From the NCBI GenBank assembly GCA_910587245.1, contig CAJULX010000002.1:38617-102616 (forward strand): a stretch of DNA of 64,000 bases, read 5' to 3'. Below, one piece after another: positions 1 through 9,484 of the stretch. The first letter of the stretch is position 1. Each line of letters starts with the position of its first letter. The notes below the pieces were generated by a model. It worked only from the letters and a program-made list of their open reading frames with translations. It made no database searches and was not told the DNA's origin. This stretch comes from Candidatus Gastranaerophilales bacterium. Its GTDB lineage: Bacteria; Cyanobacteriota; Vampirovibrionia; Gastranaerophilales; Gastranaerophilaceae. The translations under genes were made by a program, and so were the position numbers.

Positions 1-54
1 CTGCCGTTTAGGCAAAAGAATTTATAAATAATATAGCAACAGGAAGTATGAATT

Positions 55-1920
55 ATGGCAAATCCGATTATTTTTTACGGTATAACAGATGTCAGCATCA
101 GTAAAATTGATAAATTTATTTCAATAGTTGGCACAGAACCCGTCCTCTTTTCAACTAAAGATGAAGAAGTTGATAATTTTAAAGGGAAACCGCTGCTTGG
201 CAAATATGAAGTGGTTCCGATAAAAGAAGCTTATAAACGCTATCCCGATGCCGATGTTTGGGTTACATACGCTATAGCCAATAATACTGCAAGAATTTTA
301 TCAGGTATATTTAAACCCGAAAAGATTCACTTTTTTGAAGCTGATTTAGAATATAAACGCGGATGCGGCTATATAGGGCATTTTATTAATTACGGAAGAG
401 ATTATATTTCTCCTTGCTGTATAGTAAGGTATAACCCCATTATTAAAACAAAGGGTGATGTTGCCGAGCGCATTGCCGCCTGGCAAAAATACTCGGAAAA
501 ACTTATGGACGATACACGAAACAATAGAGAAAATGATTGTTCAAAATGTCCTCATTATCAATACGGATTTTACCGCAAAACGGTGAAAGCTGATACCATA
601 AGCTTTGGCAGTACACACCCGAGTGATACCTGTAATTTAAAATGTATTTATTGTTTTGCCGAGGATAGCCTTAAGTTTTTAAAGAATGATGATGGAAAAG
701 ACACTACTTATGAAGTTTTGCGGCAGATTTCTTTAATGCCTGAATATGATAATCCGAATTTTAACGTTCATTTTGCAAACGGTGAATTTTGCGCCAATAA
801 ATATTGTAATGACATATTGGATATTTTGATAAAAAGCAAATGGCGCTCCGTTATTATGACCAATATGACAATTTATAACGAAAAATTTGCGGAATTTATG
901 AATACCGGCAGGCTGACGTATATTCAGGTTTCACTGGATTCAGGTACAAGAGAAACCTATGCAAAGGTTAAAGGTGTTGATTTATTTGATAAAGTAATAA
1001 GCAACTTTAGACGATACCCCATACACAAAACCTTTTTAGACCTTAAATATATTTTTCTTGAAGGGTATAACGACAATGAAGTGGATATTGACGGTTTTTG
1101 CAACATTGCTAAAGAAGCAGGCTGTAAGCAGATTTCATTATCAAGCAACCTTTCTAAGCCGTTTACCCCGAAAATGCGTGAATTAACCATACGTCTTATT
1201 AAAAAGGCAAAAAGAAATAACATTTATGTTACGGAAAGCAACGCATATCTTTGTGCGGAAGATAAAAAGTTTATTAGAAATGCATATGCAAATACTGAGC
1301 CGGAAACTCCTCTGGAAGCTATGTATGATGCCAAAATAAAGGCAAACGGAGATGCAATAATCCGCAATCTGAATAAGAGCGGGAAAATTGAAGGCAGCGG
1401 CGAAGTTATACTTAATGCGGATGCAATACCCGGTTTAAAATCCGAATGCGTTATTTCTTTAGATAAAAATTCAAAAATTACCGTAAATGAAGAGCTTTCC
1501 ATTCAACCTTCAGCGAAAATCGAACTTTCTGAAGGCGCCAAGCTTGAAGTTATTTCGGCCAAAATTGGCGAAGGAACAACAATACGCTGCAAAAACTCTA
1601 TCACTATTGGAAAAGGAGTTGAAATTTTTGATAATTGTTATATAGCGGATTCGGATTTTTATGTTTTAAAAAATAAAAAAGACAAACAAATAAATCCTGA
1701 TGCTCCGGTTATAATCGGCGATAATGTTAAAATAGGATACGGCGCGATTATTCTTAAAGGAGTTACAATTGGCGATAATGCAATTATTGCACCCGGTTCG
1801 GTTGTATGCAAAAGTGTTCCCGCTGATTCTTTTGTGCAGGGAAATCCTGCCAAAATAAAGAAAAACGCTGCGGGCAAACATCACTTTGGCTTTTTCGGCA
1901 AAGCTAAAGAAAACAAGTGA
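55..1920 (+). CDS. Radical SAM protein fused to a C-terminal left-handed beta-helix domain
   Basis: The 621-residue protein has three parts. Residues 1 to about 150 are an unassigned N-terminal region. A radical SAM core follows, whose CX3CX2C cluster is C193, C197, C200 (CNLKCIYC), with a CxxC pair shortly upstream (CSKCPH). From about residue 440 the protein is built of imperfect hexapeptide repeats and ends in the typical acyltransferase tail (APGSVVCKSVPADSFVQGNPAK). Radical SAM enzymes bind a 4Fe-4S cluster and cleave S-adenosylmethionine; hexapeptide beta-helices are usually acyltransferases. The fusion suggests modification of a sugar or surface polymer, but the substrate cannot be read from the sequence. 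The ATG at 55 follows an AGGA-type ribosome site. The gene stands alone, facing the minus-strand hisH gene across about 110 AT-rich bases. Confidence 0.85.
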   Translation: MANPIIFYGITDVSISKIDKFISIVGTEPVLFSTKDEEVDNFKGKPLLGKYEVVPIKEAYKRYPDADVWVTYAIANNTARILSGIFKPEKIHFFEADLEYKRGCGYIGHFINYGRDYISPCCIVRYNPIIKTKGDVAERIAAWQKYSEKLMDDTRNNRENDCSKCPHYQYGFYRKTVKADTISFGSTHPSDTCNLKCIYCFAEDSLKFLKNDDGKDTTYEVLRQISLMPEYDNPNFNVHFANGEFCANKYCNDILDILIKSKWRSVIMTNMTIYNEKFAEFMNTGRLTYIQVSLDSGTRETYAKVKGVDLFDKVISNFRRYPIHKTFLDLKYIFLEGYNDNEVDIDGFCNIAKEAGCKQISLSSNLSKPFTPKMRELTIRLIKKAKRNNIYVTESNAYLCAEDKKFIRNAYANTEPETPLEAMYDAKIKANGDAIIRNLNKSGKIEGSGEVILNADAIPGLKSECVISLDKNSKITVNEELSIQPSAKIELSEGAKLEVISAKIGEGTTIRCKNSITIGKGVEIFDNCYIADSDFYVLKNKKDKQINPDAPVIIGDNVKIGYGAIILKGVTIGDNAIIAPGSVVCKSVPADSFVQGNPAKIKKNAAGKHHFGFFGKAKENK

Positions 1921-2034
1921 AAAATAATTAATCGAATTAATTAGTTTTAAAACAGTTATTTTCTTATAATAAACTTGTTTTGCAAAAAAGACCGTTAAAA
2001 GAGAAAATGCAAAGGTAATTTTTTGACAATAATT

Positions 2035-2628
2035 TTATTTCAGCCAGTTTTTGAAAAATTTAATTCCCGCATTTGAACTTTTTTCAGGGTGAAATTGGAC
2101 TGCCGTTATATTTTTATATTCTACACTTGCGCAAAAATCAATGTTGTAATTAGCGGATGAGCTTATTATATCTTTATTTTCAGGGCAGACATAATAAGAA
2201 TTTACAAAATAAAAATAATCATTCGATAAATAGCTGTTATTTTTTGCGGTTTGAATTTTATTCCAGCCTATCTGCGGAGTTTTGCCGATTTTAAATTTTT
2301 TTACTTCCCCTTTAAATACGGATAATCCTTCAACCCCCGGGGCTTCTTCGGATTTTTCAAACAATACCTGCAGCCCGAGGCATATTCCTAAAAAAGCTTT
2401 CCCTTCAGATACAATATCTTGAATAAAAGATATCATATCTTTTGATTTTAATTTGGAGATTGCCTGCGCAAAATGCCCCTGCCCCGGAAAAATAATTCTG
2501 TCGGCTGATTTTATGGCGGTTTTATCATCGGTTATGACATAGGGCACATCAAGAAATGTGAGCATATTGCCCAAGCTTCTCACATTTCCTGCACCGTAAT
2601 CTATTATTGCAACTTTTGTTTTTTCCAT
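2035..2628 (-). CDS. hisH: Imidazole glycerol phosphate synthase, glutaminase subunit HisH
   Basis: HisH hydrolyses glutamine and passes ammonia to HisF in the fifth step of histidine synthesis. The 197 residues are normal for the family. The N-terminal IDYGAGN motif, the oxyanion-strand motif FPGQGHF, the nucleophile C83 in GICLGLQ and the H180/E182 dyad in QFHPE are all present, so the class I amidotransferase site looks complete. The start lies 4 bases beyond the stop of the upstream aminotransferase gene, so the two are probably co-transcribed. No hisF or other histidine gene is in the window, so the partner must be encoded elsewhere. A role in a HisH-like side pathway cannot be excluded but is less likely. 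Confidence 0.9.
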   Translation of the reverse strand: MEKTKVAIIDYGAGNVRSLGNMLTFLDVPYVITDDKTAIKSADRIIFPGQGHFAQAISKLKSKDMISFIQDIVSEGKAFLGICLGLQVLFEKSEEAPGVEGLSVFKGEVKKFKIGKTPQIGWNKIQTAKNNSYLSNDYFYFVNSYYVCPENKDIISSSANYNIDFCASVEYKNITAVQFHPEKSSNAGIKFFKNWLK

Positions 2629-2632
2629 AATT

Positions 2633-3892
2633 TTAGTTGAAAGTGTGACCGTCTTGTTTCATTCTTTCTATAACGGTATCAAGGTTTTCGGGAGAATCCA
2701 CGATAGAAAGCCTTACGCACCCTTTGCCGTTTACACCGAAAGCGTCGCCCGGAACTGCTACAATACCTGATTTTTCAAGTAAATCTTTGCAGAATGCTTT
2801 TGAATCTTCTCTGTATTTCGGCGGAGTTTTAATCCAGAGGTAGAATGTAGCTTTCGGGGTTTCAATATCCTGCCAGCCAAGGCTTTTTAGCCCTAAAATA
2901 AATTTATCGATTTTTGCTTTTAATTTTTTATTTGCACTGTGGATATATTCTTCGCCTTCTTTAGAATTTAAAAGTTTAGCGCCTGTTAATTGCAGGGCTT
3001 TAAAAACACCTGTATCAATTGTGGATTTTAATTTGCCGAACATTGAGATAATCTGTTTATTACCGCAAACCCAGCCTATACGCCAGCCTGTCATAGCGTA
3101 TGGTTTAGAAAAGCTGTGGAATTCAACCGCAACATCTTTTGCACCTTTTAGTTCAAGAATACTTAAGGGTTTATCGTTATCATCAAAATAAATTTCAGAA
3201 TAAGCATTGTCAGACATCAAAATAATTTGATGTTTAATACAAAAATCAACGCATTTTTGGAGGTATTCTTTTGTTGCAACGGCACCCAGAGGGTTATTCG
3301 GGTAATTTATAACAAGGGCTTTAATTTTTTCAGGGTTCAGCCCGTCTTTTTTAAGATTTTCTAAGACAAGTTCTAAATCAGGCATGTAGTTATTTTCACG
3401 CGTTAAGGGAACACCGTATCCAAGCCCGCCTGAAACCTTTACCATCTCGCCGTATGAAGCATATCCGGGGTCTGGGATTAAGATTATATCTTTATTTTTA
3501 ATATCGGTTGAGGGGTTAATTAATTCTCTTATAAGGTTTGCAATGCCTTCTTTTGAACCTATGAGAGAAAATACTTCATCCGCTTTAATTTCAACGTTAA
3601 ATCTTGTTTTCATTCTTTCAATAACGGCTTCCGTGAAGAATTTCTCGCCTTTAGGGGTAGAATATGTATGAATTGAGGGGTCATCAAGGCAATTTTTCAA
3701 AGTTTCAACGGCAAATTCAGGCACCATATCAACAGGTGCGCCCATTGAAAGAGAGATGGGTTTTCTGCCTTTTTTGGTAAGTTCATCGGTCAGTTCAAGT
3801 GTTCTTTGTTTTATTTGAAACATAATATAAGTTTCAAGGTTTTGAACATAATTGTTAAAATGATTTTTAAAATCAATTGCAGTATTTTCCAT
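2633..3892 (-). CDS. Class I/II PLP aminotransferase, probably LL-diaminopimelate aminotransferase type
   Basis: This is a 419-residue fold-type I aminotransferase. Visible motifs are GSKEGIANL, the NPLG motif (N200 P201), the DNAYSEIYF segment and the PLP lysine K263 in HSFSKPYAMTGWRIGW. GSKEGI followed by an SK-x-x-x-MTGWRIG site is typical of LL-diaminopimelate aminotransferases (DapL) and near relatives, which make LL-DAP for lysine and peptidoglycan. Aspartate or alanine transaminase activity is the main alternative, since these groups cannot be separated by eye. It is the first gene of a two-gene minus-strand operon with hisH. A consensus-like promoter (TTGTAT, 16 bases, TATAAT) lies just upstream. 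Confidence 0.75.
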   Translation of the reverse strand: MENTAIDFKNHFNNYVQNLETYIMFQIKQRTLELTDELTKKGRKPISLSMGAPVDMVPEFAVETLKNCLDDPSIHTYSTPKGEKFFTEAVIERMKTRFNVEIKADEVFSLIGSKEGIANLIRELINPSTDIKNKDIILIPDPGYASYGEMVKVSGGLGYGVPLTRENNYMPDLELVLENLKKDGLNPEKIKALVINYPNNPLGAVATKEYLQKCVDFCIKHQIILMSDNAYSEIYFDDNDKPLSILELKGAKDVAVEFHSFSKPYAMTGWRIGWVCGNKQIISMFGKLKSTIDTGVFKALQLTGAKLLNSKEGEEYIHSANKKLKAKIDKFILGLKSLGWQDIETPKATFYLWIKTPPKYREDSKAFCKDLLEKSGIVAVPGDAFGVNGKGCVRLSIVDSPENLDTVIERMKQDGHTFN

Positions 3893-3942
3893 CTTGTTAA
3901 CGCTTCCTTATTTTTTCAAGCTAAACTTTTCTTTACTAAAAA

Positions 3943-3970
3943 ATTATATCATACATATTTTTGCATACAA
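3943..3970 (-). promoter_or_regulatory. Sigma70-type promoter of the aminotransferase-hisH operon
   Basis: On the minus strand TTGTAT (3965-3970) is followed after 16 bases by a perfect TATAAT (3943-3948), about 50 bases before the start codon at 3892. Confidence 0.6.
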
Positions 3971-3995
3971 TGACGGAGCATGCGTTTATTTATTG

Positions 3996-4001
3996 TATAA
4001 T
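3996..4001 (+). promoter_or_regulatory. Probable -10 box of the helicase gene
   Basis: A perfect TATAAT lies about 20 bases before the start codon at 4022, with an AGGA ribosome site in between. No good -35 box is visible at the expected spacing. Confidence 0.4.
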
Positions 4002-4021
4002 ATTTTTAAAAGGAACGGTTA

Positions 4022-6124
4022 ATGTCTGAAATTAATGAAAATGCGCTATCGAACGGGGAGGGGTTTAATTTTAATAACCCGAGAAAATTACTGCGTATTT
4101 TGCTTTCAGAAATTATCGGATATGATGAAATTATAGACATAGCGCGTGATTTGGCGGATGAAATCGAGGAAGCGCATACAACTTTTGAAGGAAAAAAGTT
4201 TGCTTCGGTTTCTCAGTGTATTTTTGAATGTTACAAAAGAATTTACGGGTTTAATTCAACAAAATGGGTATTAAAAGAGGGTTTGAAATATGAAGTTAAA
4301 CCCGATGAAAAACCTATAGCTTTTGAAAGACAGGTAGCAAGCGGAGAATATGCCGCATATAAAATTTACAATGCCGATCAGCTTATTTTGGACGGTAAAA
4401 CCGCTTTAAGACGCGAAACAACCCCTGCTGCAAGGGAAATTCCTCGGGATACGGCAAAAGAAGATGATACTAAAGAAAATGATATTTACTTAAAAAATAT
4501 CATCCGCCTTATAAAAGACGGGGAAAATGTTTTTATCACAGGGCATGCAGGCACGGGCAAAAGTTATATCCTAGAAAGATTAAAAGAACAGTTTAAAAAA
4601 CTTGTTATAACATCAACCACAGGGATTGCGGCAGTTAATATCAAAGGCCAGACCATTCATTCATGGGCAGGAATCGGGCTTTGCCGCTATTCGATTGAAA
4701 ATATCGTAAAAAATATTATGACAAAAAAGCCTGCTATTAAGAAAAACATTGAAAAATGCACAATGCTTGCAATTGATGAAATTTCAATGCTTAATATAAA
4801 AGCTTTTGAATATGTTGATAAGGTATTTCGCCTTGTAAGAGAAGATGACAGGCCGTTTGGCGGGGTTCAGGTAATATTTTTGGGAGATTTTTTCCAGCTT
4901 CCGCCCGTTGTTGATATGGAAGAAGGCGGAGAATTAAGTTATTGTTTTGAATCACCCGTGTGGAGCGAATTAAATCTTAAAAATATTCTGCTTGTTGAAA
5001 ATCACAGACAGAATGAGGAAAATTTTATAAAAGCATTGTCCAATATGCGCACAAATGCCTTGAATAATGATGATATAAAGCTTTTAAATACAAGATGCGT
5101 TTCTTTGCAAAATGAAAAAGTGCCCGATATTCTGCACATTTTTTCAACAAATAGAGAAGCTGATACTTATAATCAAACCATGTTTGATTTATTGAATACA
5201 AAAATGTATGAATTTCAGGCGCAGGATGGGGTTTTAAGGGGCAAAGGGTATGTTTATGAAGATTTATCGGAGCGCGAGCAGACAATTTTAGAAATTTTTG
5301 ATAAAACCTGCAGAGCGGAAAAGCTTATAAAACTTAAAATCGGCGCAAGGGTAATGCTTCTTATTAACCTTGATTTTAAAACGGGGCTTGTAAACGGTTC
5401 CTGCGGGGTTGTGCGGTATTTGGACGATGATAAAGCGACGGTGGAATTTGATAACGGAACGATAAGGGATATTGCGCGGGAAACTTTTGAATATTATTAC
5501 AACGATAAAGTTATTGCGGTAAGAGAGCAATTCCCCTTAAAACTTGCATATGCGGTGACCATTCATAAATCACAGGGGATGACACTTGATAAGCTTTATG
5601 TTGATTGTAAAAGAATTTTTGAAAGAGGACAGGCATATGTTGCAATGAGCAGGGTAAAAGCCTTATCGGGCTTATATCTTGATAATTTTTCAAAAGAGCT
5701 TGTGATATCCGATGATAAAGTTGTGGAATTTTATAAAAATCTGGAGCTTGAACCTTTAATTAAAGGACTTGTGGCTTTAAACGCGCCTGAGCAGGATACG
5801 GAAGATGATGAAAAAACCGTGCTTTTAAACTGGGCAAATAAAATAGGTGAAATTATAACAAAAGAAAACAGGTGGATAAAAGTATCCGAAGTTGCCGATA
5901 TTATGGGAATTAAAACCTATACAAGATTTATTGAAGGAAAAACTTCCACAACAATAGCGCACGTTATAAACCGTTTTTTAAAGAAAAGAGGATATAAAAC
6001 GGTAACCGTGAAGCCTTATTATTTAAAATCAATTATCTGGACTGCTCCGCCGAATTTAGGGGAAGATGATATGCCGCCCGAGCTTTCTTCCGCCCTCAAA
6101 CAACAAGCCGCACAAAGCGCATAA
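4022..6124 (+). CDS. PIF1/RecD-like superfamily 1 DNA helicase
   Basis: The 700-residue protein has a helicase core of superfamily 1B. The Walker A motif is at 174-181 (GHAGTGKS), followed by TSTTGIAAVNIKGQTIHSWAG, a Walker B DEIS at 252-255, and the C-terminal helicase motif AVTIHKSQGMTLDKLYVD with YVAMSRVK. This pattern is that of PIF1 helicases, 5'-3' enzymes acting on forks, G-quadruplexes or R-loops. About 160 N-terminal residues have no recognised domain. The last 100 residues may form a small winged-helix-like DNA-binding unit (around KVSEVADIMGI), which is an inference. The start is supported by an AGGA site six bases upstream. It is a single-gene unit facing nadA. Confidence 0.85.
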   Translation: MSEINENALSNGEGFNFNNPRKLLRILLSEIIGYDEIIDIARDLADEIEEAHTTFEGKKFASVSQCIFECYKRIYGFNSTKWVLKEGLKYEVKPDEKPIAFERQVASGEYAAYKIYNADQLILDGKTALRRETTPAAREIPRDTAKEDDTKENDIYLKNIIRLIKDGENVFITGHAGTGKSYILERLKEQFKKLVITSTTGIAAVNIKGQTIHSWAGIGLCRYSIENIVKNIMTKKPAIKKNIEKCTMLAIDEISMLNIKAFEYVDKVFRLVREDDRPFGGVQVIFLGDFFQLPPVVDMEEGGELSYCFESPVWSELNLKNILLVENHRQNEENFIKALSNMRTNALNNDDIKLLNTRCVSLQNEKVPDILHIFSTNREADTYNQTMFDLLNTKMYEFQAQDGVLRGKGYVYEDLSEREQTILEIFDKTCRAEKLIKLKIGARVMLLINLDFKTGLVNGSCGVVRYLDDDKATVEFDNGTIRDIARETFEYYYNDKVIAVREQFPLKLAYAVTIHKSQGMTLDKLYVDCKRIFERGQAYVAMSRVKALSGLYLDNFSKELVISDDKVVEFYKNLELEPLIKGLVALNAPEQDTEDDEKTVLLNWANKIGEIITKENRWIKVSEVADIMGIKTYTRFIEGKTSTTIAHVINRFLKKRGYKTVTVKPYYLKSIIWTAPPNLGEDDMPPELSSALKQQAAQSA

Positions 6125-6131
6125 AGTAATT

Positions 6132-7043
6132 TTACCCCAGTTCAATCATTCTTTGAATTGAATTTAAGGCTTTTTGTCTGATATTTTCTTCAACGGTGAC
6201 TTCATGCTGATTATGAAGCAAGGAATTTAGGATATCTTCAAGCGTGTTCCATTTCATATTGTGGCAGACAAGCTTATTTGATGCCAGAATAAATTCCTTA
6301 TCGGGAAAATCACGCTCTAAACGGTCAACCACACCTTTTTCGGTTGCTATAATAAAGCTTTTATTGCTTGAATTTGCGCAATATTGCATAATTTGTGTTG
6401 TAGAACCTACGAAATCGGCAAGTTTTACAACTTCCTGATGACATTCGGGGTGTACTAAAATTTTTGCATCTTTATACATAATTTTCATTTTAATTATTTC
6501 ATCAGGAATAATTCTTAAATGTGTGGGGCAAAACCCCGGGTAGCTTATAATTTCAACATCGGGAAGATTTTTTTGTGCAAAACTTCCAAGGTAACAATCA
6601 GGCGCAAATAAAACTTTCGGTACATTTAAGGATTTTATAACATCAATCGCGTTTGCACTTGTGCAGCAGATATCGCATTCTGCCTTTACTTCGGCTGAAG
6701 AATTAACGTAGCATACTAAAGGAACATCCGGGTTTTTTGCTCTAAAATCTTTTACCTGTTTTAAATTTATCATATCCGCCATATTGCAGCCTGAGTTTTT
6801 ATTAGGTAAAAGCACCTTTTTATCGGGAGAAAGGATTTTTGCGGTTTCTGCCATAAAATAAACCCCTGCAAAAATAATGGTTTCAGCATCGGTTTTGCTT
6901 GCAAGACGGCTTAACCCTAAAGAATCTCCCACATAATCCGCCACATGGTCAATTTCAGGGCTTTGATAGCAATGAGCAAGGATTATTGCGTTTTTTTCTT
7001 TTTTCAGTTTATTAATTTTTTCTATAAGTTCAAAATTTGTCAC
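6132..7043 (-). CDS. nadA: Quinolinate synthase NadA
   Basis: NadA condenses iminoaspartate with dihydroxyacetone phosphate to quinolinate, the precursor of NAD. Recognisable segments are ILAHCYQSPEIDHVADYVGDSL, NSGCNMADM, the CDICCTSANA stretch, CPTHLRI and the terminal LVCHNMKWNTLEDI. These supply the three cysteines of the 4Fe-4S cluster. The open frame runs back to 7157, but that start lies inside proA and gives a hydrophobic, unrelated extension. The GTG at 7041-7043 begins right before the conserved core, as in short NadA proteins, and gives about 303 residues, so it is preferred. It is the last gene of the pyrF-ald-proB-proA-nadA operon. No nadB or nadC is nearby. Confidence 0.88.
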   Translation of the reverse strand: MTNFELIEKINKLKKEKNAIILAHCYQSPEIDHVADYVGDSLGLSRLASKTDAETIIFAGVYFMAETAKILSPDKKVLLPNKNSGCNMADMINLKQVKDFRAKNPDVPLVCYVNSSAEVKAECDICCTSANAIDVIKSLNVPKVLFAPDCYLGSFAQKNLPDVEIISYPGFCPTHLRIIPDEIIKMKIMYKDAKILVHPECHQEVVKLADFVGSTTQIMQYCANSSNKSFIIATEKGVVDRLERDFPDKEFILASNKLVCHNMKWNTLEDILNSLLHNQHEVTVEENIRQKALNSIQRMIELG

Positions 7044-7104
7044 TTTTACTAATTCTTCAACTGTTTTGTTTTTTATTATAAAACAAAAAAAACAAATGAC
7101 TATT

Positions 7105-8352
7105 TTAAATATCTTTGTGTTTAAAAGTTTTTCTGTTTTTGGCGTAATCATCCACAATGTGGCCTTCGCCCGTTAATTTGTATTTGTAAATACAAAGCCC
7201 GTCAAGCCCTACAGGACCTCTTGCGTGAGTTTTATTTGTGGAAATGCCGACTTCTGCGCCAAAACCGTATCTGAAACCGTCTGAAAATCTTGTGGAAACG
7301 TTTACGAATACACCCGCCGAATCAACGTTATTCATAAAGATTTCTTTTGAAGTTTCATTGTTTGTAATGATTGAATCCGTATGGTGCGAGCCGTATGTAT
7401 TTATATGTTCAACGGCTTCTTCAAGCGAATTAATTTTTTTAATATTTAAAATTGTATCCGAATATTCAACCCCGAATTTTTCAGGATTTTCAATAACCTG
7501 AACTCCTGCGTTTTCCAGCGCTTTTTTAAGCTCATCATATTTTGTGAAATTTTTGTGCACAAGAATTGTTTCAACGGCGTTACATGCTGTAGGATACTGG
7601 GTTTTAGCATCTATGCAGATATTTTTTACCATATCAAAATCAGCCGATTCATCGACAAAAATATGGCAAATGCCCGAAGCATGACCAAGCACCGGGATTT
7701 TAGTATTTTCCTGAATGAATTTTACAAGTTTATTTGAACCCCTCGGGATGATTAAATCTATATATCCTTCCATATCAAGCATTTGCTTAATATCGTCGTG
7801 CGAATATACAAGATTTACGGCATTTTGCGGGAAACCTTCCGTCTTATCGAGGGCTTCATTTATTATTTCAAAAATGGCTGAATTTGTATTATTTGCTTCA
7901 CTTCCGCCTTTTAAAATAACCGCGTTGCCTGATTTTATTGCTAAAGATGAAATCTGGGAAATAACATCGGGGCGTGCTTCAAAAATTATCCCGAGAACCC
8001 CTATCGGAGCGGTTACTTTTCTTAAAATAAGCCCGTCATCAAGTTCGCGCGTCCAGAGAGTTTTATTTGAAGGGTCTTCAAGTTTTATAACATCATAAAT
8101 GCCTTGAATCATATCCCGCATTTTATTTTTATCAAGTTTTAGCCTGCCGTATGTTGCCTGTGTCAGTTTTCCGCTTTCTACAAGGGTTTTAGCGTATTCT
8201 AAATCTTTTTTATTTGCTTCATAGATTTTTTCTTTATTTGCTTCGATATTTTGAGCAACGTTTTTTAAAGCCTCATTTTTTTTATCCGTTTCAAGGCTTG
8301 CGAGCTTTATTTTTGCTTTATTTGCGCATTTTACGATTTCATTAATGTTCAT
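7105..8352 (-). CDS. proA: Gamma-glutamyl phosphate reductase ProA
   Basis: ProA reduces gamma-glutamyl phosphate to glutamate semialdehyde with NADPH, the second step of proline synthesis. The 415 residues match the family length. The catalytic cysteine is C257 in TQYPTACNAVETILVH, and the segments IFEARPDVISQISSLAIKSGNA and YGFGAEVGISTNKTHARGPVGL are diagnostic. An AGGCGG ribosome site precedes the start. It is 12 bases downstream of proB, so the two enzymes, which act on an unstable intermediate, are co-expressed. Confidence 0.96.
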   Translation of the reverse strand: MNINEIVKCANKAKIKLASLETDKKNEALKNVAQNIEANKEKIYEANKKDLEYAKTLVESGKLTQATYGRLKLDKNKMRDMIQGIYDVIKLEDPSNKTLWTRELDDGLILRKVTAPIGVLGIIFEARPDVISQISSLAIKSGNAVILKGGSEANNTNSAIFEIINEALDKTEGFPQNAVNLVYSHDDIKQMLDMEGYIDLIIPRGSNKLVKFIQENTKIPVLGHASGICHIFVDESADFDMVKNICIDAKTQYPTACNAVETILVHKNFTKYDELKKALENAGVQVIENPEKFGVEYSDTILNIKKINSLEEAVEHINTYGSHHTDSIITNNETSKEIFMNNVDSAGVFVNVSTRFSDGFRYGFGAEVGISTNKTHARGPVGLDGLCIYKYKLTGEGHIVDDYAKNRKTFKHKDI

Positions 8353-8364
8353 ATTCCGCCTTTT

Positions 8365-9483
8365 TTAAAGTAATACAAGATTATCCTTGCTTATCACATC
8401 ATCACTCTGTTTATGACCCAGAATTTCTTTAATTTTATCACTGTGGCAGCCTAAAAGTTTTTCGCATTCATCGGAGGTATAGTTTGCAACACCTCTTGCA
8501 AATTCACATCCTTTTTCATCCAGAATACTTATTACTTCTCCGTTTTCAAAAACCCCCGCTATTGCAAGCGTTCCAATCGGCAGAAGACTTGTCTGTTTTT
8601 CAATTAAAGCTTTTTTTGCACCTTCATTTACAACAATTCCGCCTCTTAGATTTGTGGCGTATGCTATCCATCTGTGTTTTGAGGATAGTTTATTAACGGC
8701 AGAAAATACCGTGCCCACATCTTCATTATTGAAAACTTTTCTTAAAATACCTTCTCTTTTGCCGTTTACAATCATGGCATTTGAGCCTGAATTTGTAACA
8801 ACTTTTGCTGCGGATAATTTTGTTATCATACCGCCTCTGCCTCCTAAAGAAGCGCCTGAAGCGAGTTTTTCAATTTTAGAGGTTACTTTTTCAACCACGG
8901 GAATTAATTTTGCATCATTAAATTCTTTCGGGTTTTTATCGTAAAGCCCGTCAATATCAGATACCATAATAAGCAAATCAGCGTCAAGTTTGCTTGCAAC
9001 AAGGGCTGAAAGCTTGTCATTATCTGAAAAACAAACCTGTGCTACCTCGCTTGTTGACACTGTATCATTCTGGTTGATAATCGGGATAATCCCGCATTCC
9101 AAAAGGCGGTTCAGGGTATTTCTAAGGTTTAGATATCTTTTTCTGTTTGAAAAATCATCTTCGGTGAGCAATACTTGAGAGACCGTGATACCGTATTTTT
9201 CAAACCCTTCCTGCCATATTTTCATCAAAAACGGCTGACCGATTGAAGCTGCCGCCTGTTTATCAATAGTGGTATTTGAGGCGGTTTTTACGGGGCAAAG
9301 CTTTTTCATACCCAGTGCCACAGAGCCTGAGGATACGATTATTACTTCTTTTCCTTCTTTAAAAAGTCTTGAAATATCTTCAACGAAGGAATACAGCCTT
9401 GATAAGGATATATCTCCTTCATCGTTTCTTAAAATATTTGTTCCGAATTTTAAAACTACTCTTTTAACGTTTCCCGTGTTCAT
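8365..9483 (-). CDS. proB: Glutamate 5-kinase ProB with PUA domain
   Basis: ProB phosphorylates glutamate at the gamma carboxylate, the first and feedback-controlled step of proline synthesis. The amino acid kinase domain covers about residues 1-260 (FGTNILRN, IIPIINQNDTVS, SDNDKLSALVASKLDADLL, VSDIDGLYDKNP, GGRGGMITKL). It is followed by a PUA domain (about 275-360, including GANYTSDE-like text read here as GVANYTSDECEKLLG). The length of 372 is normal for the two-domain form. Its start lies one base after the ald stop codon, indicating translational coupling. Confidence 0.95.
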   Translation of the reverse strand: MNTGNVKRVVLKFGTNILRNDEGDISLSRLYSFVEDISRLFKEGKEVIIVSSGSVALGMKKLCPVKTASNTTIDKQAAASIGQPFLMKIWQEGFEKYGITVSQVLLTEDDFSNRKRYLNLRNTLNRLLECGIIPIINQNDTVSTSEVAQVCFSDNDKLSALVASKLDADLLIMVSDIDGLYDKNPKEFNDAKLIPVVEKVTSKIEKLASGASLGGRGGMITKLSAAKVVTNSGSNAMIVNGKREGILRKVFNNEDVGTVFSAVNKLSSKHRWIAYATNLRGGIVVNEGAKKALIEKQTSLLPIGTLAIAGVFENGEVISILDEKGCEFARGVANYTSDECEKLLGCHSDKIKEILGHKQSDDVISKDNLVLL

Positions 9484-9484
9484 T

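Noticed and set aside
7044..7157. N-terminal extension of NadA into proA
   Set aside because: The extra 38 residues do not resemble NadA and overlap the proA coding end.
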